Below are positions 14,045-15,053 of a stretch of 15,053 bases of DNA, piece by piece. How positions within the stretch are numbered: the stretch's first letter is position 1; every line of letters begins with the position of its first letter. Below the pieces are notes generated by a model. That model was given only the letters and a program-made list of their open reading frames with translations, ran no database searches and was not told the origin of the DNA. The position numbers and the translations under genes were made by a program. Source of the stretch: Capsulimonas sp. (GTDB lineage Bacteria; Armatimonadota; Armatimonadia; Armatimonadales; Capsulimonadaceae); NCBI GenBank assembly GCA_025963815.1, contig JAOQAA010000488.1, positions 1 through 15,053 of the forward strand. The letters are read 5' to 3'.

Positions 14045-14392
14045 TCAAATTTCCACCAGTCCCAAATCCACCACGATCGTCCCCGCCGTCTCTTCCGGCC
14101 CAGCGATAAAGACTTCGATGACAGTCCCCGGCGTCAGATCTTCAATCACGGTAAGCGCGACGTGCATGTCGCCCTTCGCGCCGATGGGAAAGAGACGCAT
14201 CGGCTTGCCGTCGCGCATCAGGGCAAGATACACCATGGCGGATGTCGAATTGCCGGCGCGTAAATAAACAGGCTGCACGCGCTTACCTGTCGGAACGGCA
14301 TAAGACAACTCGCTGCTGAGCAGCATCGGGTTCTGGTAGCCATGGCCCTGGAATGTGTAGACGCCTTGCAGCAGTCGTGGCTGGGAATACAT
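14045..14392 (-). CDS. Small unrecognised beta-rich protein
   Basis: A 115-aa protein that I do not recognise. ATG 14392 is supported by AGGAG seven bases upstream; a longer reading frame to 14581 would run through the inverted repeat and is rejected. No signal peptide, membrane segment or Cys. The sequence alternates hydrophobic and polar residues with many Val, Leu, Gly and Thr, suggesting a beta-sandwich: RLLQGVYTFQGHGYQNP, QPVYLRAGNSTSAMVYLALM, RDGKPMRLFPIGAKGDMHV, EDLTPGTVIEVFIAGPEETA and VVDLGLVEI. It lies downstream of the narK-like gene on the same strand and ahead of nirBD (beyond the cassette), so a link with nitrate assimilation is possible. Real gene: likely, because of the ribosome binding site and coherent composition. 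Confidence 0.72.
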   Translation of the reverse strand: MYSQPRLLQGVYTFQGHGYQNPMLLSSELSYAVPTGKRVQPVYLRAGNSTSAMVYLALMRDGKPMRLFPIGAKGDMHVALTVIEDLTPGTVIEVFIAGPEETAGTIVVDLGLVEI

Positions 14393-14449
14393 GGGTGATC
14401 TCCTGTTCGATAAAGATAACGCGCCTCCCTCAGTGAAGACGAAAGCCAA

Positions 14450-14561
14450 GAGGCCGGCGAATGAATTCGCGCCTGGAAGTACGGTCGTCCACCTTCGTGG
14501 ACTTCTGAACCCGCGTAGGCGGGTGACCGTTTTTATAGGCGCGAATTCATTCGCCGGCCTC
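14450..14561. repeat. Structured element: perfect 25-bp inverted repeat enclosing two hairpins
   Basis: Bases 14450-14474 are the exact reverse complement of 14537-14561. Inside, ACGGTC (14481-14486) pairs with GACCGT (14525-14530) and encloses two adjacent 6-bp hairpins: GTCCAC-CTTC-GTGGAC (14487-14502) and ACCCGC-GTAG-GCGGGT (14509-14524). The whole can fold as a long stem topped by a junction with two short arms. Both outer arms contain GAATTC. It sits between the narK-like stop and the small gene on the minus strand, and is free of convincing coding. It may be a dispersed palindromic element or small MITE, or an mRNA-stabilising structure or terminator between the two genes. The folding is direct from sequence; the class is inference. 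Confidence 0.85.
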
Positions 14562-14599
14562 CAATGGCGCGGCAATGACATCAGTCAATTATACTGAAT

Positions 14600-15053
14600 T
14601 TACGCGACTTCCGCGCCGACCAGAACACGCTCCTGAGTCGGAGCGGCCGGGGCCGAAGCGCCATGGGCGACGCCGCCTTCGCCGAGCCAGCTCTTGGTCC
14701 AGCCGGGAGCGACGGCCCGCAGGACGATGAACGCGACCACCGCGATGGCGGCGAAGGCGTAAAAGCCCGAGGCGTAGGTGCCGGTGATGTCGTGCAGGTG
14801 TCCAAGGGCAAAGTTCAGGTAGTAGCCGCCGACGCCGCCCGCCGCGCCCACCAGACCGGTCATGACGCCGATCTCTTTCTTGAAGCGCTGTGGGACGAGC
14901 TGGAAGACCGAGCCGTTGCCCATGCCGAGCGCCGCCATCATCACGAACAGCAGGACTTCAGCGACCGGGAAGTTGCCGATCGCAAGCCCCACGCCGACCG
15001 CCATCACGATCACCGTGGCGTAGAGAACGGTCAGCATCCGGATACCGCCGAGA
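14600..15053 (-). CDS. narK: NarK-type nitrate/nitrite transporter, 3' part (runs off window)
   Basis: C-terminal 151 residues of a major facilitator transporter; the reading frame is open through the right window edge, so the start is missing (Met at 15037 is internal). It contains the second-half nitrate/nitrite porter signature: AALGMGNGSVFQLVPQRF, then KEIGVMTGLVGAAGGVGGYY with the Gly-rich stretch lining the anion path in characterised NarK proteins. Two or three further TM helices and a soluble tail with Ala/Pro follow. It presumably imports nitrate and/or nitrite for the assimilatory nirBD pathway encoded on the same strand. NarK and NasA cannot be told apart from this fragment. Confidence 0.85.
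   Translation of the reverse strand, partial: LGGIRMLTVLYATVIVMAVGVGLAIGNFPVAEVLLFVMMAALGMGNGSVFQLVPQRFKKEIGVMTGLVGAAGGVGGYYLNFALGHLHDITGTYASGFYAFAAIAVVAFIVLRAVAPGWTKSWLGEGGVAHGASAPAAPTQERVLVGAEVA

Noticed and set aside
14393..14581. N-terminal extension of the small protein up to 14581
   Set aside because: The extension is translated from the inverted repeat and is Arg/Pro-rich without homology, while AGGAG precedes ATG 14392.
14588..14593. TATAAT on the - strand as a promoter for the small gene at 14045-14392
   Set aside because: No acceptable -35 box is found 16-19 bp upstream; too weak to list.

Overview
The window is GC-rich (roughly 60%), densely coded bacterial chromosome with no RNA genes, transposases or CRISPR array that I can see. 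The secretory signals, a lipobox lipoprotein, NirBD and several two-component proteins point to a free-living, diderm-type aerobic heterotroph. The mix of families (DUF4331, NicO with a His-rich loop, atypical OmpR regulators) and the structured intergenic repeats would fit a soil lineage such as Armatimonadota, but this is a guess because there is no phylogenetic marker here.

Region 1 (135-4616, + strand) is a four-gene run. Two consecutive secreted proteins look like the N- and C-terminal halves of one DUF4331 protein, the second being a lipoprotein. They are followed by a membrane-anchored TPR protein and a NicO-family nickel/cobalt transporter with an EF-hand-bearing exported N-terminus and a loop of 37 histidines. 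Region 2 (4862-7807, + strand) is a translationally coupled operon: a second, unrelated nickel/cobalt permease (NiCoT/HoxN type), a cytoplasmic PAS histidine kinase and an OmpR-type response regulator. Regions 1 and 2 together look like a metal-handling island with its own signalling pair.

Region 3 (7811-8830, - strand) holds an OmpR-like regulator with a degenerate receiver domain, convergent with the previous response regulator. A clear TTGACG-18-TATAAT promoter drives it, and a complex nested inverted repeat lies just beyond. Region 4 (8851-11637, - strand) is nirBD, the NADH-dependent assimilatory nitrite reductase. On the same strand at the right edge lie a small unrecognised protein gene (14045-14392) and the 3' part of a NarK-type nitrate/nitrite transporter gene (14600 to the window end), so nitrogen assimilation brackets the next region.

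Region 5 (11941-13988, + strand) is a TetR regulator - secreted alpha/beta hydrolase - HdeD-like membrane protein cassette in the opposite orientation, apparently lying inside the nitrate cluster. Its promoter is almost ideal, predicts a leaderless tetR mRNA and contains a CTAG-centred near-palindrome in the spacer. A perfect version of that palindrome sits just after the last cassette gene. A second structured element, with perfect 25-bp arms enclosing two hairpins, lies between the narK-like gene and the small gene.

Most promising for novelty: the split DUF4331 - TPR - NicO - NiCoT - kinase/regulator assembly as a possible metal-homeostasis module, and the two intergenic structured repeats.
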